Origin: Avoscillospira_A sp052117125
Lineage (GTDB): Bacteria; Bacillota; Clostridia; Oscillospirales; Oscillospiraceae
Direction of reading: 5' to 3'
NCBI RefSeq assembly: GCF_052117125.1
Contig: NZ_JBQKJT010000008.1
Coordinates: 1-64,000 of the forward strand
Length of the DNA stretch: 64,000 nucleotides
Shown: positions 32,507 to 42,522 of the stretch, piece by piece
Layout: the number at the start of each line of letters is the position of its first letter
Position numbering within the stretch: the first letter of the stretch is position 1
Made by a program: the position numbers and the translations under genes
Notes under the pieces: generated by a model
Databases searched by the model: none
What the model was told of the DNA's origin: nothing
What the model saw: the letters and a program-made list of their open reading frames with translations, nothing else

Positions 32507-34036
32507 CTAGTCCTTTCTCTGACCCCTTCTACGTGTTCGCAATTCTTCAAGATATCCAAGCTTCCACAGTAACGGCAGAATTATAATGCCATAAATCCAC
32601 ATTACTGTTATCGTAATTACAATAAAGCGGAATATTGCAGAATACTCCACTAACAGCATGCTTAGCTTTTCACAAATTATTGTACAAGCAATACCTCCTA
32701 TCAGCAGAAAGATCACAGATTTTCTAAGCCAGCCAAAAGATAATTCCTGTACCACATGTCGTGAGGTAATCATGTTTAGTATTCCTATAGCACAAACCGA
32801 AATACTGGTAGCAACTGCAACACCGAATACGCCTAAATGCAGGCACAGCGCAATGCTTAATATAATATTAATCACAATACCAATGACACTGTTTTGGGTT
32901 GGATGTCTAGAATCTTGGCTTCCATACTGTAGCTGGCTGTATATTTCTCTCCAAACAAGTGGAATAAAGCTAAATCCATAACCTGCCAGTACAAATGCTG
33001 CCAATTTTACTTCCTTTTCACCAAATGCACCTCGACCATATACTATAGAAATGATATCCTTTGCTTGGCATATAGTAATGACCGAAATTGGAAGCATCAG
33101 CAATGTAAACAAGCAAGTAGAGCTTTCGGCCAACTTCACCACATTTTTTTGATTCCCTTTTGCTATCTGTTCTGATATATGTGCATAAAGCACAGAACAA
33201 ATAGAACAAATAAACGTACCTACCAAATTACTGAGTACCGCAGCGTAACTCATTGCTGTTACAGTTCCATATTCCAAACCTGATACTAAAATTTTGTCGA
33301 CCATTTGATTAACATACACAGCACTATATCCAACAAGGAGAGGCGCAACCATCTTTAACAACCTACACACATTTGGATTGTGAAATGGATTATGGCAGTG
33401 AAATGGTGCAATATACGTTTTTGCTTGTAGTAATAAAATTGCTGCTGTAATAACACCTGCAATCCAATATCCAGTACTTAGTCCGTCTACTCCAAGTTGG
33501 GATGCCGTGGTAAGTGCAATGATACTCAAAATAATGCTTTGGTACAGCCCCTCCATCTGGCCGGCAGTAAACCGTTTTTCTGCATTTAAAAGTGCATGGC
33601 TGACACCACTCCAGATAAAAAAAATTAAAAGCGGCGCAAAAATGCAAATATAGTTTTCCAATTTTAGGAGCAGTGTTTCTGAATAAGTTGGTGCCAAAAG
33701 CCTAGATATCCATGGAGAGGTCACTATAATGAGCCCTGACAACAATACAGCAGTTGCAGTTGCCACCGTTAGTGTGTCCCTTGCAAATATCTTTGCCTCT
33801 TGCTGACTACGTTCCTGGGCTGAAAAATAAACAGGGACTATACAGGTCAATAGCACCTGTACAAACATATATTGCGCATCCCCAATAAATCCATATGATA
33901 ATCCAATCAGATCTGTTTCAATCGTTGCTCCATATGTGGCAGCAAGTATCATCTGTTTTACAAATCCAAGTAGTTTTGAACATATTAAAATTCCCCCTAC
34001 AGACAGGAGGTTCTTTTGGAGTCTTGAACGCCCCAT
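32507..34036 (-). CDS. Polysaccharide flippase (MurJ/Wzx, MOP superfamily)
   Basis: A 509-residue protein with about 14 membrane helices and a MurJ-like start (KLLGFVKQMILAATYGAT, the conserved G-F-REM-like helix region). In this operon it probably flips the undecaprenyl-linked repeat unit to the outside. It is AT-richer than neighbouring biosynthetic genes, as is usual for wzx and wzy. Placed between the chain-length protein and the amidotransferase with gaps of three bases. Confidence 0.88.
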   Translation of the reverse strand: MGRSRLQKNLLSVGGILICSKLLGFVKQMILAATYGATIETDLIGLSYGFIGDAQYMFVQVLLTCIVPVYFSAQERSQQEAKIFARDTLTVATATAVLLSGLIIVTSPWISRLLAPTYSETLLLKLENYICIFAPLLIFFIWSGVSHALLNAEKRFTAGQMEGLYQSIILSIIALTTASQLGVDGLSTGYWIAGVITAAILLLQAKTYIAPFHCHNPFHNPNVCRLLKMVAPLLVGYSAVYVNQMVDKILVSGLEYGTVTAMSYAAVLSNLVGTFICSICSVLYAHISEQIAKGNQKNVVKLAESSTCLFTLLMLPISVITICQAKDIISIVYGRGAFGEKEVKLAAFVLAGYGFSFIPLVWREIYSQLQYGSQDSRHPTQNSVIGIVINIILSIALCLHLGVFGVAVATSISVCAIGILNMITSRHVVQELSFGWLRKSVIFLLIGGIACTIICEKLSMLLVEYSAIFRFIVITITVMWIYGIIILPLLWKLGYLEELRTRRRGQRKD

Positions 34037-34039
34037 ATT

Positions 34040-35011
34040 TCAATTTCCTTTGGTTGTTTTCTCTGATTGTTTATCTAAAAAATGGTATTCTCTGCACAGT
34101 GCTATATAACATCCTGCACAAATGCCAATCATACCAAACAGCACTACAAATGCAGCAAATGCTTCCTCTTTCGTTGCCATACGATTCGTATGATCGATGA
34201 ATACTTCCAGATTCTCTTCCGTCGGATTGATTGTCAAATTAATATGGTTTTCATTTGCAATTTTCGCCAGTAAGGTATTGCCATTGTCCACAAGAATTTG
34301 TAAGGTTTCCTGGGCATTTAACAGCATATTCTCCAGATTTTTACTCTCTTTTTGAACTTCAGTATATTGATGATTCAGCATATCGAGCTTCTCTTCATAT
34401 TGATTTAGATTCAACTGTAATTGGCCATATTGTGCAGCTACGTTTAGCAAAGTGGCATATGTTTCATTAATCGCTGTATCTGCAGTACTCAGCCCGCCAA
34501 TCGCCTGTATCATCTGATTGGCATGTTCTGATCTAATCATTTCCTGTTGGGTATTCTCCAACAGGATGGAGTATTCATCGATAGCCTCTTTCCGTAGTGT
34601 ATCCGGTACATAAAGACTATGCGGCTTATTTAGCTTCGAGATAATCTCCTTCAAATTCTCCTCATTATACTGATTAATCTCTTTCAGAAAATCCTCCAGC
34701 TCCACTACTTGTTCCGCTTTCATGGTAGAATCCAACCGAACAGCATCCAAATAAGTGTATAAATAACTCTGCTGAGTTACTAAATAAGAGTAAAAATCAT
34801 TATAATAGGTTAATTCGATTTTTTCTGGATTAAATGCTTCAAGCTGAAATGTCTCTGCTGTACCCGTTCCCTCTGCACTGGCCATTGGTGAGAATACAAT
34901 GGCTACACAGATTCCGATCACCAGAAACAGCGCAGTTGACATCAATACCAACTTCCAGTGGCGCATGATTGCCCGAGGAATTTGTTGAATAGTCAATTCT
35001 TGATATTTCAT
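34040..35011 (-). CDS. Wzz-type chain-length/polysaccharide co-polymerase
   Basis: A 323-residue protein of the Wzz/capsular biosynthesis family. An N-terminal membrane helix (about 20-40, after RHWKLVLMS) and a C-terminal one (about 295-315) bracket a long extracytoplasmic coiled-coil domain rich in Gln and Glu. There is no C-terminal kinase domain. It would set polymer length together with the polymerase encoded just upstream. The ATG at 35011 has AAAAGGAGC upstream and overlaps the polymerase stop as ATGA. A longer start is not supported. Confidence 0.82.
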   Translation of the reverse strand: MKYQELTIQQIPRAIMRHWKLVLMSTALFLVIGICVAIVFSPMASAEGTGTAETFQLEAFNPEKIELTYYNDFYSYLVTQQSYLYTYLDAVRLDSTMKAEQVVELEDFLKEINQYNEENLKEIISKLNKPHSLYVPDTLRKEAIDEYSILLENTQQEMIRSEHANQMIQAIGGLSTADTAINETYATLLNVAAQYGQLQLNLNQYEEKLDMLNHQYTEVQKESKNLENMLLNAQETLQILVDNGNTLLAKIANENHINLTINPTEENLEVFIDHTNRMATKEEAFAAFVVLFGMIGICAGCYIALCREYHFLDKQSEKTTKGN

Positions 35012-36378
35012 TTTGATATGGCTCCTTTTTTTATCGGAAAAATATAAAGCAAAAAACAGGCTAATAAAAGTCCATGCGAAAGCAATATCGCGCTCCAAGC
35101 ACCGTTTGCAAAGCCAATTCCATAGTTGACACAAATGCTAATGGTAATTGCTGTCGGTAATTTTTCAGCACAAATATTCAGGAGCCGGAAGCAAAGAATT
35201 ACAACAAATGGCATAATGAAGACACCAATCGCTGTAGGAAGATTCGCATACATATCACCTAGCATACCATTGTTGGCATTGGAACCTGTATTCATAAACT
35301 CGCCAATAACTTTTGGTATTCCGTCAGAATACATACTATCAAAACCCAATTTTCCCACAATGCTTTCTCGGAACATGTCCAATGGATTCGACGAGAAAAA
35401 CTCTCGATATACTTCGCTCAATTGCACGGGAAGATACATCAATCTACGTACCAGCAAAGACATTGGGTCTAAAATGCCAAACATAGAATACAGCAGACCA
35501 CAAACTAAAACACCTGCGGACAAAATAGCGCCGAAGTAACGCATCATCCAATTGCGGTAGAAAAAATATCCGCCTAACATTAAAAACAGCAACATAAAGA
35601 CAGATTTTTGTGCTGCTATAGAATAATAAAACACATATACTATCAAAAGTGCGAGCACTCTCAACCATTTTTTTGCTTGTAGCCAATACAAAATTATAAT
35701 GGGTAGCAGAACCTTCATCATGGACAATGCATAACTAATTAGAACGGGCATTGAATAAGCAGCTGCCTCCGCCCGTACCGTATACACGTCGCTCATATTC
35801 AATTTGACTCGAAAACCGGTGTAGTAGCCAGAAACTGCCATCACCAACACCACTGCAGCAAGAGTAATCCACTTAAATAGCTGGTCTGTATGATGAAGTT
35901 GGAGCCGCTTCAGCTGTATTGTAGGAAGTTTAATCTCTATTGTTAATAATACTGTCCAATAAATAGTTGCATCAATTAACAGACCAAATGTGCTTCCCTT
36001 GCATCCTATATAGGAAGTCATAGGAATAAAGTACAAATAATTAAGGAGTGTTACCAGAATTGACGATGGACGTTGCTCTTTCTGCTGTATGCTTACAATC
36101 ATCGGCATTAGGATCAGTACAACCAGCCATGATAAGATATATTGGAGCACAAAGATATCTGTCGTAAAGCCAGCATACGTGTATACAGGAGAAAGCGCAG
36201 TTAAATATACAGCATCCAGAACAAGACGGTAAACCAATGCAAAAATACACTGTATAGGAACGGGATTTCTTTTACAAACAGCCGTTAACCTATCCACTGT
36301 CATAACCAATCTAGATCCCTGAATTCGTTCTGCCAGCTTACTCTGTCTTATCTTTTGAAAAATTATGTTCAATTTCAT
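35008..36378 (-). CDS. Wzy-type repeat-unit polymerase
   Basis: A 456-residue protein with roughly twelve membrane helices and little sequence conservation, as expected for O-antigen/capsule polymerases. A long external loop follows the mid-part (LPVQLSEVYREFFSSNPLDM and GEFMNTGSNANNGMLGDMYA). Its place between the chain-length protein and sugar genes, the low GC and the topology all support polymerase. The sugar linkage cannot be inferred. Confidence 0.78.
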   Translation of the reverse strand: MKLNIIFQKIRQSKLAERIQGSRLVMTVDRLTAVCKRNPVPIQCIFALVYRLVLDAVYLTALSPVYTYAGFTTDIFVLQYILSWLVVLILMPMIVSIQQKEQRPSSILVTLLNYLYFIPMTSYIGCKGSTFGLLIDATIYWTVLLTIEIKLPTIQLKRLQLHHTDQLFKWITLAAVVLVMAVSGYYTGFRVKLNMSDVYTVRAEAAAYSMPVLISYALSMMKVLLPIIILYWLQAKKWLRVLALLIVYVFYYSIAAQKSVFMLLFLMLGGYFFYRNWMMRYFGAILSAGVLVCGLLYSMFGILDPMSLLVRRLMYLPVQLSEVYREFFSSNPLDMFRESIVGKLGFDSMYSDGIPKVIGEFMNTGSNANNGMLGDMYANLPTAIGVFIMPFVVILCFRLLNICAEKLPTAITISICVNYGIGFANGAWSAILLSHGLLLACFLLYIFPIKKGAISK

Positions 36379-36381
36379 GTG

Positions 36382-37476
36382 TCAGGACTCCTGCTTGCTG
36401 GAATCAAAGTGGCCCGAAAAATCGGTAGACGCTACATCACGCAGCGGCAGCTTCACAGGCATTCCCGTAGCCGCAGACTGATACATAGCCAAGATCATCT
36501 CCAGGGCACGCCGTCCGGCCTTGGCATCGATATAGGGCGCACGGTCCCGCGTAATGGCGTCCATCACATCGGCATAGACAGCTGTGTGGCCGTTGCCGTA
36601 GACGTTGCTGGTGGCCTCCTGCATTCCCTGTAATCTATCATCCTCAGGCTGTTGATCGGCAAACTGCCAGACGTCGATGTTATTAGTAGATGTACCACCA
36701 ATTTTCACCGTACCAGTTTCCCCAAAGAGATACAGTGTCTCCTCCAAATTCTTGGGGTAGACGTTGGTAGTACCTTCAATGGTGCCGATGGTGCCGTTGG
36801 CAAACTTCACCACTGCCATGCCCACATCCTCACACTCCAGATAGTCGTGGAACTGCTGCGCCGTTTGAGCATAGACTTCTACCACATCGTCTCCCATCAT
36901 CCACCGGAGCAAATCGACACCGTGGATGCACTGGTTCATCATGCAGCCGCCGTCCTGGGCCCAGGTGCCGCGCCAGGGTGCCTGGTCATAGTAGCCCTTG
37001 TTGCGGTTCCAGCGCACATGGATAGAACCATGGGACAGGCGGCCAAAGCGGCCCGCCTCCAATGCCTTACGGGTGGCCTGGACTGCCGGGTTGAACCGGT
37101 TTTGATGGCAGGCGCAGACCTTGACATGGTGCTGCTCCGCCGCCGCCACTATGGCATCGGCATCAGTCATGGACATAGCCATAGGTTTTTCAATGATAAC
37201 ATTGACGCCGTGCTCAATGCAGTACAGGGCAATCTCCGCATGAATCCCACTTTCCGTAGCAATGGCCGCCAGAGTTGGCTGCTCCCGGTCGATCATCTCC
37301 CGGTAGTCAGTATAGCGGCGGATGTCCGCGTTTTCCTGCAATCCATGCTTGGCCAGAAGGTTTTCCATGGCCTCCGGCAACACATCGCAAACGGCTGCAA
37401 ATTCCAGTCCATTATTCAAGACCGCTTTGATATGATTGGTAGCAATACGGCCGCAGCCGATCAAAACATATTTCAT
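36382..37476 (-). CDS. Gfo/Idh/MocA oxidoreductase, probably UDP-GlcNAcA 3-dehydrogenase (WlbA/WbpB-like)
   Basis: A 364-residue NAD-binding sugar oxidoreductase. It has a Rossmann start (VLIGCGRIATNH), the EKPMAMS motif with the catalytic Lys, and the CHQNRFNPAVQ segment resembling WlbA/WbpB. Such enzymes oxidise C3 of UDP-N-acetylglucosaminuronate. The operon also has a UDP-sugar 6-dehydrogenase, a WbpE/WlbC-like aminotransferase and a WbpD/WlbB-like acetyltransferase, which completes that pathway. The call therefore rests on both sequence and context. Confidence 0.8.
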   Translation of the reverse strand: MKYVLIGCGRIATNHIKAVLNNGLEFAAVCDVLPEAMENLLAKHGLQENADIRRYTDYREMIDREQPTLAAIATESGIHAEIALYCIEHGVNVIIEKPMAMSMTDADAIVAAAEQHHVKVCACHQNRFNPAVQATRKALEAGRFGRLSHGSIHVRWNRNKGYYDQAPWRGTWAQDGGCMMNQCIHGVDLLRWMMGDDVVEVYAQTAQQFHDYLECEDVGMAVVKFANGTIGTIEGTTNVYPKNLEETLYLFGETGTVKIGGTSTNNIDVWQFADQQPEDDRLQGMQEATSNVYGNGHTAVYADVMDAITRDRAPYIDAKAGRRALEMILAMYQSAATGMPVKLPLRDVASTDFSGHFDSSKQES

Positions 37477-37477
37477 A

Positions 37478-38596
37478 TTACTGCTTCTCCCCTAAAATAT
37501 CCTGATAGAGTTTGCGTAATTTTTCTTCTTCCACGCCCCAGTTAAATTCCTCTCGGACGGCCTTTCGGCCATTGAGCCCCATTTGCTTTGCTTCCTCGGG
37601 ATGGTCAAGAAGATATTGAATGGCATTGGCAATTTCATCAATATCATCCGGGTCCACAGCAATACCATACCGGTACTTTTCCATTACGCGATCGTTGTAG
37701 GCCGAATGGTTCTGAATCACCGGAATTCCAAGACTCATATATTCATACGTTTTGGTAGCCAGATTATTTCCTGCATGGTACTGGCCTATGTTTCGCAATG
37801 TTACCATACCGATTTGCATCCGCATTAGAAGTTCACGGATTTCATCCCGGTTCAGCTTTCCAACATATTGAATTTGTGCCGCATTAGGTGCAGACAGCAC
37901 CTCCTCCTTGTACTCCGGCGTGGAAAAATCACCTGCCAGATATAACGTGCAATCGGCCTTTTCTGCTGCACGCACCAAATTGGATATTCCCCGCTCTCTT
38001 GTTAAGGAACCAATATAGCAGATGCTTCGCTCCTCTTTGTGTGCTTCGGCATCATATCGATCATATAGTTCTTCCAATATCGGCACATTATTGATCAGTG
38101 CCATATGCTGGCACTGTGTATGATCATTCTCTTTGCCTGTTAGGGTACACGGGTAAATCAGTCCGTCAATTCGGTTACAAACATACTGCTCATATTTTTG
38201 ATAAAAAAAGGCAATTGTGCCACGGAGCGGCCGCGGTAAATACTGCTTGGTGCGGATCTGTGCTGGATAGATCTCATGGCTGTCGAAAACAACCTTTTTC
38301 CCTTTACGATGCAGCTTCAGCCCATATGGCAGCAACTCCGGGTCATGAAAGTGATAAATATCTGCATCCAGCTTCAGCGCAGCTTCATAGACCCGCCGTG
38401 CAAACGCGGTCATGCGAGATACCCGTCCACCGGTCGGCTGTCCCACACCCACGATATGCACGCCGTTTTGAAATCCGCTTTCTCCGCGTATGACCAGATA
38501 AACTTCGTAGCCCGCTTTGGCCAGAGACGAGCATTCCTTCACAAAGATGCGAGTGTCTCCCTGGCTGTGGGCGCTTGTCATATGGCAAATCTTCAT
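37478..38596 (-). CDS. Family 4 glycosyltransferase
   Basis: A 372-residue GT-B fold glycosyltransferase with the GT4 C-terminal region (CYIGSLTRERGISNLVRA and the TKTYEYMSLGIPVI segment that contains the donor-binding Glu). N-terminal HDPELLPYGLKLHR and FDSHEIYP are typical of exopolysaccharide enzymes of this group. It should add one sugar of the repeat unit on the cytoplasmic face. Donor and acceptor are unknown. Confidence 0.88.
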   Translation of the reverse strand: MKICHMTSAHSQGDTRIFVKECSSLAKAGYEVYLVIRGESGFQNGVHIVGVGQPTGGRVSRMTAFARRVYEAALKLDADIYHFHDPELLPYGLKLHRKGKKVVFDSHEIYPAQIRTKQYLPRPLRGTIAFFYQKYEQYVCNRIDGLIYPCTLTGKENDHTQCQHMALINNVPILEELYDRYDAEAHKEERSICYIGSLTRERGISNLVRAAEKADCTLYLAGDFSTPEYKEEVLSAPNAAQIQYVGKLNRDEIRELLMRMQIGMVTLRNIGQYHAGNNLATKTYEYMSLGIPVIQNHSAYNDRVMEKYRYGIAVDPDDIDEIANAIQYLLDHPEEAKQMGLNGRKAVREEFNWGVEEEKLRKLYQDILGEKQ

Positions 38597-38613
38597 GGAA
38601 TCGGATACCTTTC

Positions 38614-39927
38614 TTACAAAACCTCGACTGTATCAGTCCGGCAGAGAGTTTTGGTCACATTTTTGCAGTCAAATACCGGTACGCCGCAATCAATCACCAT
38701 CTGATACTCCACGTTGGTATGGGCTGTTGTGATGACCACCAGATCGTATGTCCGGACAGCCTCCGGTGTCAAAGCCGGAATACTCTCATGCCATACGCCG
38801 TTTTCCTTGTATTTCGGCACAAAGGGATCGTAAAATTCCACCTGGGCGCCGGTCTTTTCAAACTCCTCGATAACACGGATGGCAGGGCTCTCCCGGTAAT
38901 CGTCAATATCCTGCTTATAGGCCACACCCAGCACCAGTACACGGGAACCGTTGAGAGCCTTTTTATACCGGTTGAGGATTTTGCCGGCCCGCTCCACCGT
39001 GTATTCCGGCATACGGTCGTTGATCATCATGGAGGCTTCGATCATAGAAGTATGAAAGCCAAATTCTCTGGCCTTCCAGCTGAGATAATAGGGGTCCAAG
39101 GGGATGCAGTGACCGCCCAGACCGGGACCGGGGTAGAAAGCCTGGAAACCATAGGGCTTGGTCTTGGCGGCGTCGATGACCTCCCAAATACTGATGCCCA
39201 TGCGATTGCAGAGAATGGCCATCTCATTGATAAGGCCAATATTGATATTACGATAGGTATTTTCCAGAATTTTCTCCATCTCCGCCACAGCAGGCGACGA
39301 AACCGTATGGACTGCGCCTTCCAGGAATGCGGAATAGACCGCCGCAATCACCTCGCGGGCGTCATCGCCAATAGCGCCGACCACCTTGGGCGTATTCTTA
39401 GTCTTGTAAACCAGGTTACCCGGATCCACCCGCTCCGGCGAAAAGCCCAGGTAGAAATCCTCGCCACACTTGAGGCCGCTGCCCTGTTCCAGCAGCGGAC
39501 GCACCAGTTCTTCGGTGGTGCCGGGATAGGTGGTGGATTCCAAAACCACCATGGTGCCGGGCCTTAAATGCTCAGCAATGGCGATGGTTGAATTTTTGAC
39601 ATAACTGATATCCGGCTGCTGGTGCTTGTCCAGCGGCGTGGGGACGCAGATGGCAATAAAATCCACGTCTTTTACAAAGGAGAAATCCGAGGTTGCACGC
39701 AGTTTGCCGGAAGCCACCAGCTTCTGCAAGTCGGCATCCACTACATCACCAATATAGTTGTGGCCGGAGTTGACCAGATCCACCTTTTCCTGCTGCACAT
39801 CAAAACCAATGGTAGTAAAACCGGCCTTGGCCTTGTCCACCGCCAGAGGCAGACCCACATAGCCTAAGCCTACAACGCCGCAGATCAGTGTTCTAGTTTC
39901 TATTTTTTTCAGCAATGTTTCTTTCAT
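38614..39927 (-). CDS. UDP-GlcNAc/UDP-sugar 6-dehydrogenase (WbpA-like)
   Basis: A 437-residue UDP-glucose/GDP-mannose dehydrogenase family enzyme that oxidises the C6 alcohol of a nucleotide sugar to a uronic acid with two NAD. It has an N-terminal Rossmann fold (VVGLGYVGLPLA), the ESTTYPGTTEE motif, and the catalytic Cys in GPGLGGHCIPLDPYYL. The sequence style is WbpA-like, fitting UDP-GlcNAc as substrate, and matches the WlbA/B/C genes in the operon. Gene start behind the transketolase pair. Confidence 0.9.
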   Translation of the reverse strand: MKETLLKKIETRTLICGVVGLGYVGLPLAVDKAKAGFTTIGFDVQQEKVDLVNSGHNYIGDVVDADLQKLVASGKLRATSDFSFVKDVDFIAICVPTPLDKHQQPDISYVKNSTIAIAEHLRPGTMVVLESTTYPGTTEELVRPLLEQGSGLKCGEDFYLGFSPERVDPGNLVYKTKNTPKVVGAIGDDAREVIAAVYSAFLEGAVHTVSSPAVAEMEKILENTYRNINIGLINEMAILCNRMGISIWEVIDAAKTKPYGFQAFYPGPGLGGHCIPLDPYYLSWKAREFGFHTSMIEASMMINDRMPEYTVERAGKILNRYKKALNGSRVLVLGVAYKQDIDDYRESPAIRVIEEFEKTGAQVEFYDPFVPKYKENGVWHESIPALTPEAVRTYDLVVITTAHTNVEYQMVIDCGVPVFDCKNVTKTLCRTDTVEVL

Positions 39928-39957
39928 GTTACGCTCCCAGCTTTGTAATTCTTCCGC

Positions 39958-40929
39958 TTACAACTGCGAAATTTTATAAAGGATCCGCTCTTGTATTTTA
40001 GCGCTTGTCAACCCGCATTGCTCCAATAAGAAGTTGTATTCTCCTGCTTTGGGATAAAAATCTTCAATTCCAATTCTCATAAGCGGGACCTTTGCACCGT
40101 GCTCCGCCAGATACTCGGCGACTGCTCCTCCCATACCTCCCAGAACGCTATGTTCCTCACAGGTTACAATTAGACGGCAATCCTGCGCCTCTTGAACGGC
40201 CTCAGTATCCAGCGGTTTAATCGTATGCATATTGAGAACCCGGCATCGAATGCCGCTTTTCTCCAGCGCATCTGCGGCTTGACAGGCCTGATAGACCATG
40301 GATCCGGTAGCTATGATGCACACTTCATTTCCTTCACGCAGTGTAACTGCTTTTCCCAGTGTTAAATCATAGTCCTCTCGATATACCATAGGCATATTGC
40401 CAGCGCCGGTGAGGCGAATATAGCAGGGAGATTCCTCTTGTACCAGCAGTTCCATCATTTTTGCTGTTTCCAGCGCATCTGCGGGAGCTAGGACCTTCAG
40501 ATTAGGAATGGCTCGCGTAATAGCTAAATCCTCCATACTGTAATGGGTGTTTCCAAAGAACCCCATGGAAAACCCGCTGGCCATGCCGATCAGTTTCACA
40601 TTCAAATTCATATAGGCCAGCATGGTACGCAGCTGCTCCACCGCACGCATAGAGGCAAACGTGGCAAAGGTACTCGCAAATACCTGATACCCGTCCATGG
40701 CCAGTCCCGCTGCAACGCCCACCATGTTCTGCTCGGCAATACCAATGTTCAGCATCCGATCGGGATAGCTGCTTGCGAAGCGGTCCAAACCGGATGTGGT
40801 ACAGAGATCAGCAGTCATACACAAAAAGTTCTCGTACTGCGGAGCCAGTTCTGTCAACATATATCCACAGGTTCCCCGCTGTCCCAACATGGACAGGGTC
40901 CGAATCAGTTTCCGGTCAAATGTTGCCAT
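39958..40929 (-). CDS. Transketolase-like C-terminal subunit
   Basis: A 323-residue protein with the pyrimidine-binding and C-terminal transketolase domains, using thiamine diphosphate. Features include GIAEQNMVGVAAGLAMDGY, with the Glu that activates the cofactor, and FATFASMRAVEQL. I chose the ATG at 40929, with GAGTGAGGTG just before it, over a GTG 12 bases upstream. It overlaps the N-terminal subunit gene by 14 bases. Split transketolases in sugar operons often carry out special ketol transfers. Here the neighbours suggest extension of an aldehyde. Confidence 0.88.
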   Translation of the reverse strand: MATFDRKLIRTLSMLGQRGTCGYMLTELAPQYENFLCMTADLCTTSGLDRFASSYPDRMLNIGIAEQNMVGVAAGLAMDGYQVFASTFATFASMRAVEQLRTMLAYMNLNVKLIGMASGFSMGFFGNTHYSMEDLAITRAIPNLKVLAPADALETAKMMELLVQEESPCYIRLTGAGNMPMVYREDYDLTLGKAVTLREGNEVCIIATGSMVYQACQAADALEKSGIRCRVLNMHTIKPLDTEAVQEAQDCRLIVTCEEHSVLGGMGGAVAEYLAEHGAKVPLMRIGIEDFYPKAGEYNFLLEQCGLTSAKIQERILYKISQL

Positions 40930-41761
40930 GGCACACCTCACTCATTGCCTGTTCATACAGCTCGTCGGTCAGAATTCCGTGATGCCAGCCCTTGGCGTTC
41001 TCCGCAAAGCTTACACCTTTCCCCTTTACCGTCTGGGCCAGGATAACACTGGGGCGCTGCGCCTCTCTGCAGCGGTCCAATGCAGCGCAAAGCGCACTGA
41101 TATCGTGACCATTGACAATTTGCGTCTCCCAACCGAAGCCTTGCCACATACGCTCCAGCGGTGCGGTACGGAATACATCTTCACATCTTCCGTCGCTCTG
41201 CATGTGGTTACAGTCCACAATTGCGATCAGTCGCTCTGTGGAGAAATGCACGGCGCTCATGGCTGCTTCCCAGACCGCTCCTTCATTACACTCGCCGTCA
41301 CCCAGCAGAACATAGACATAATTGCTGCGGTTCTGGCGCTTGGCCGCCACAGCCAGACCTACGCCAATAGACAGACCCATGCCCAAACTGCCGCTGGACG
41401 TGTCGATTCCAAGCCCCAAATTTCGGACGGGTTGTCCCGGTAAAGGTCCGCCATTCTGTTCAAAGCACTCCAGCGTTTCCCGGGAGATCAGTCCCGATTC
41501 AAACAGCGCTGTGTAGTATGCCAGCGATCCGTGTCCCTTGCTCAAAAGAAATCTGTCCCTATCCGGCGCCATTCGGTTATCATAGGAGATATTCATAGCA
41601 TATCCATACAGTGCCGCCATAATCTCAATGGCCGAAAGCGCGCCGCCCAGATGGGCTCCTTTTTTTCCGGCACGATGGGCCAGCTCTATGGTAGCCACCC
41701 GCATTCTATGGGCCATCTGCTCCAGTTCAATTTTTCGGCTGTGTTCCAACATAGGATTCAC
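40916..41761 (-). CDS. Transketolase-like N-terminal subunit
   Basis: A 281-residue thiamine-diphosphate-binding subunit. The KGHGSLAYYTAL segment and the cofactor motif GDGECNEGAVWEAAMSA (ending in the Asn of VDCNHMQSDG) are intact. Its start overlaps the stop of the upstream short-chain dehydrogenase (ATGA), and its end overlaps the C-terminal subunit, so the two should be made in equal amounts. It transfers a two-carbon ketol unit onto an aldehyde. Donor and acceptor are unknown. Confidence 0.9.
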   Translation of the reverse strand: MNPMLEHSRKIELEQMAHRMRVATIELAHRAGKKGAHLGGALSAIEIMAALYGYAMNISYDNRMAPDRDRFLLSKGHGSLAYYTALFESGLISRETLECFEQNGGPLPGQPVRNLGLGIDTSSGSLGMGLSIGVGLAVAAKRQNRSNYVYVLLGDGECNEGAVWEAAMSAVHFSTERLIAIVDCNHMQSDGRCEDVFRTAPLERMWQGFGWETQIVNGHDISALCAALDRCREAQRPSVILAQTVKGKGVSFAENAKGWHHGILTDELYEQAMSEVCHGNI

Positions 41762-42513
41762 ATTCCTCCATCCACACGAAGTACCTGTCCCGTCACATAG
41801 GAGGAGAGGTCGCTGGCCAAAAATGCGGCAGCATGGGCAATCTCCTCCGGGCGGCCCATTCTATGCAGCGCTGTCTGTGCCACAGTCTCTTCAATCACTG
41901 CAGGCGTCATGCTCTCCCCTACCATATCCGTGTCAGTAATTCCCGGTGCAATGCTGTTGGCGCGGATACCTACAGCGCCCAATTCCTCGGCCATGGCCTT
42001 TGTGGCGCAGAGTAGCGCTGCCTTACTGGCGCCATAAGCCGAGCGGCCCGAATTAGCGTCCAGCGCGGCAGACGAAGAGATATTGACTATCGAAGTGTTT
42101 TTACTGGGATTGCGCTGAAGCAGTTTCACCATGGACTGGGTAAAGAAATACGGCGCAACAAAATCGATCTGCATGACTTCCTCCAGAGAGGATCGGTTGG
42201 TCATCTGGAACAGCGCGTTATAAGTAATGCCGGCAATATTAACCACCGCATCCACCGGGATTTTTTCCGACATGATCGTCTTAACCGCCGCTTTGGTGGC
42301 CGCTTCATCGGCCAGGTCAAAGTAGACAGGATGGATCCACACGCCGCTCTCTTCCGCCAACTGTGCCATCTCCTGTTCGAACTGTGCATCCTGACGGCGA
42401 GCACAAGCCCACACATTGGCGCCGTTCTGTGCAAACACCTCTACAGCAGCCCGTCCAATGCCGCGGCGGGCACCGGTAATGACACAGTTCTTTCCCATCA
42501 AAATCTTTTCCAT
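41758..42513 (-). CDS. Short-chain dehydrogenase/reductase (FabG-like), second copy
   Basis: A 251-residue SDR with the cofactor motif TGARRGIGRA, NIAG, and the catalytic Ser (NISSSAALD) and YGASK. The C-terminus SSYVTGQVLRVDGGM is typical of FabG. It is about half identical in layout to the next gene upstream, so the two probably arose by duplication. In this module it may reduce or oxidise a keto or hydroxyl group on an acyl or ketol chain. Confidence 0.9.
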   Translation of the reverse strand: MEKILMGKNCVITGARRGIGRAAVEVFAQNGANVWACARRQDAQFEQEMAQLAEESGVWIHPVYFDLADEAATKAAVKTIMSEKIPVDAVVNIAGITYNALFQMTNRSSLEEVMQIDFVAPYFFTQSMVKLLQRNPSKNTSIVNISSSAALDANSGRSAYGASKAALLCATKAMAEELGAVGIRANSIAPGITDTDMVGESMTPAVIEETVAQTALHRMGRPEEIAHAAAFLASDLSSYVTGQVLRVDGGM

Positions 42514-42522
42514 ACTATCTCC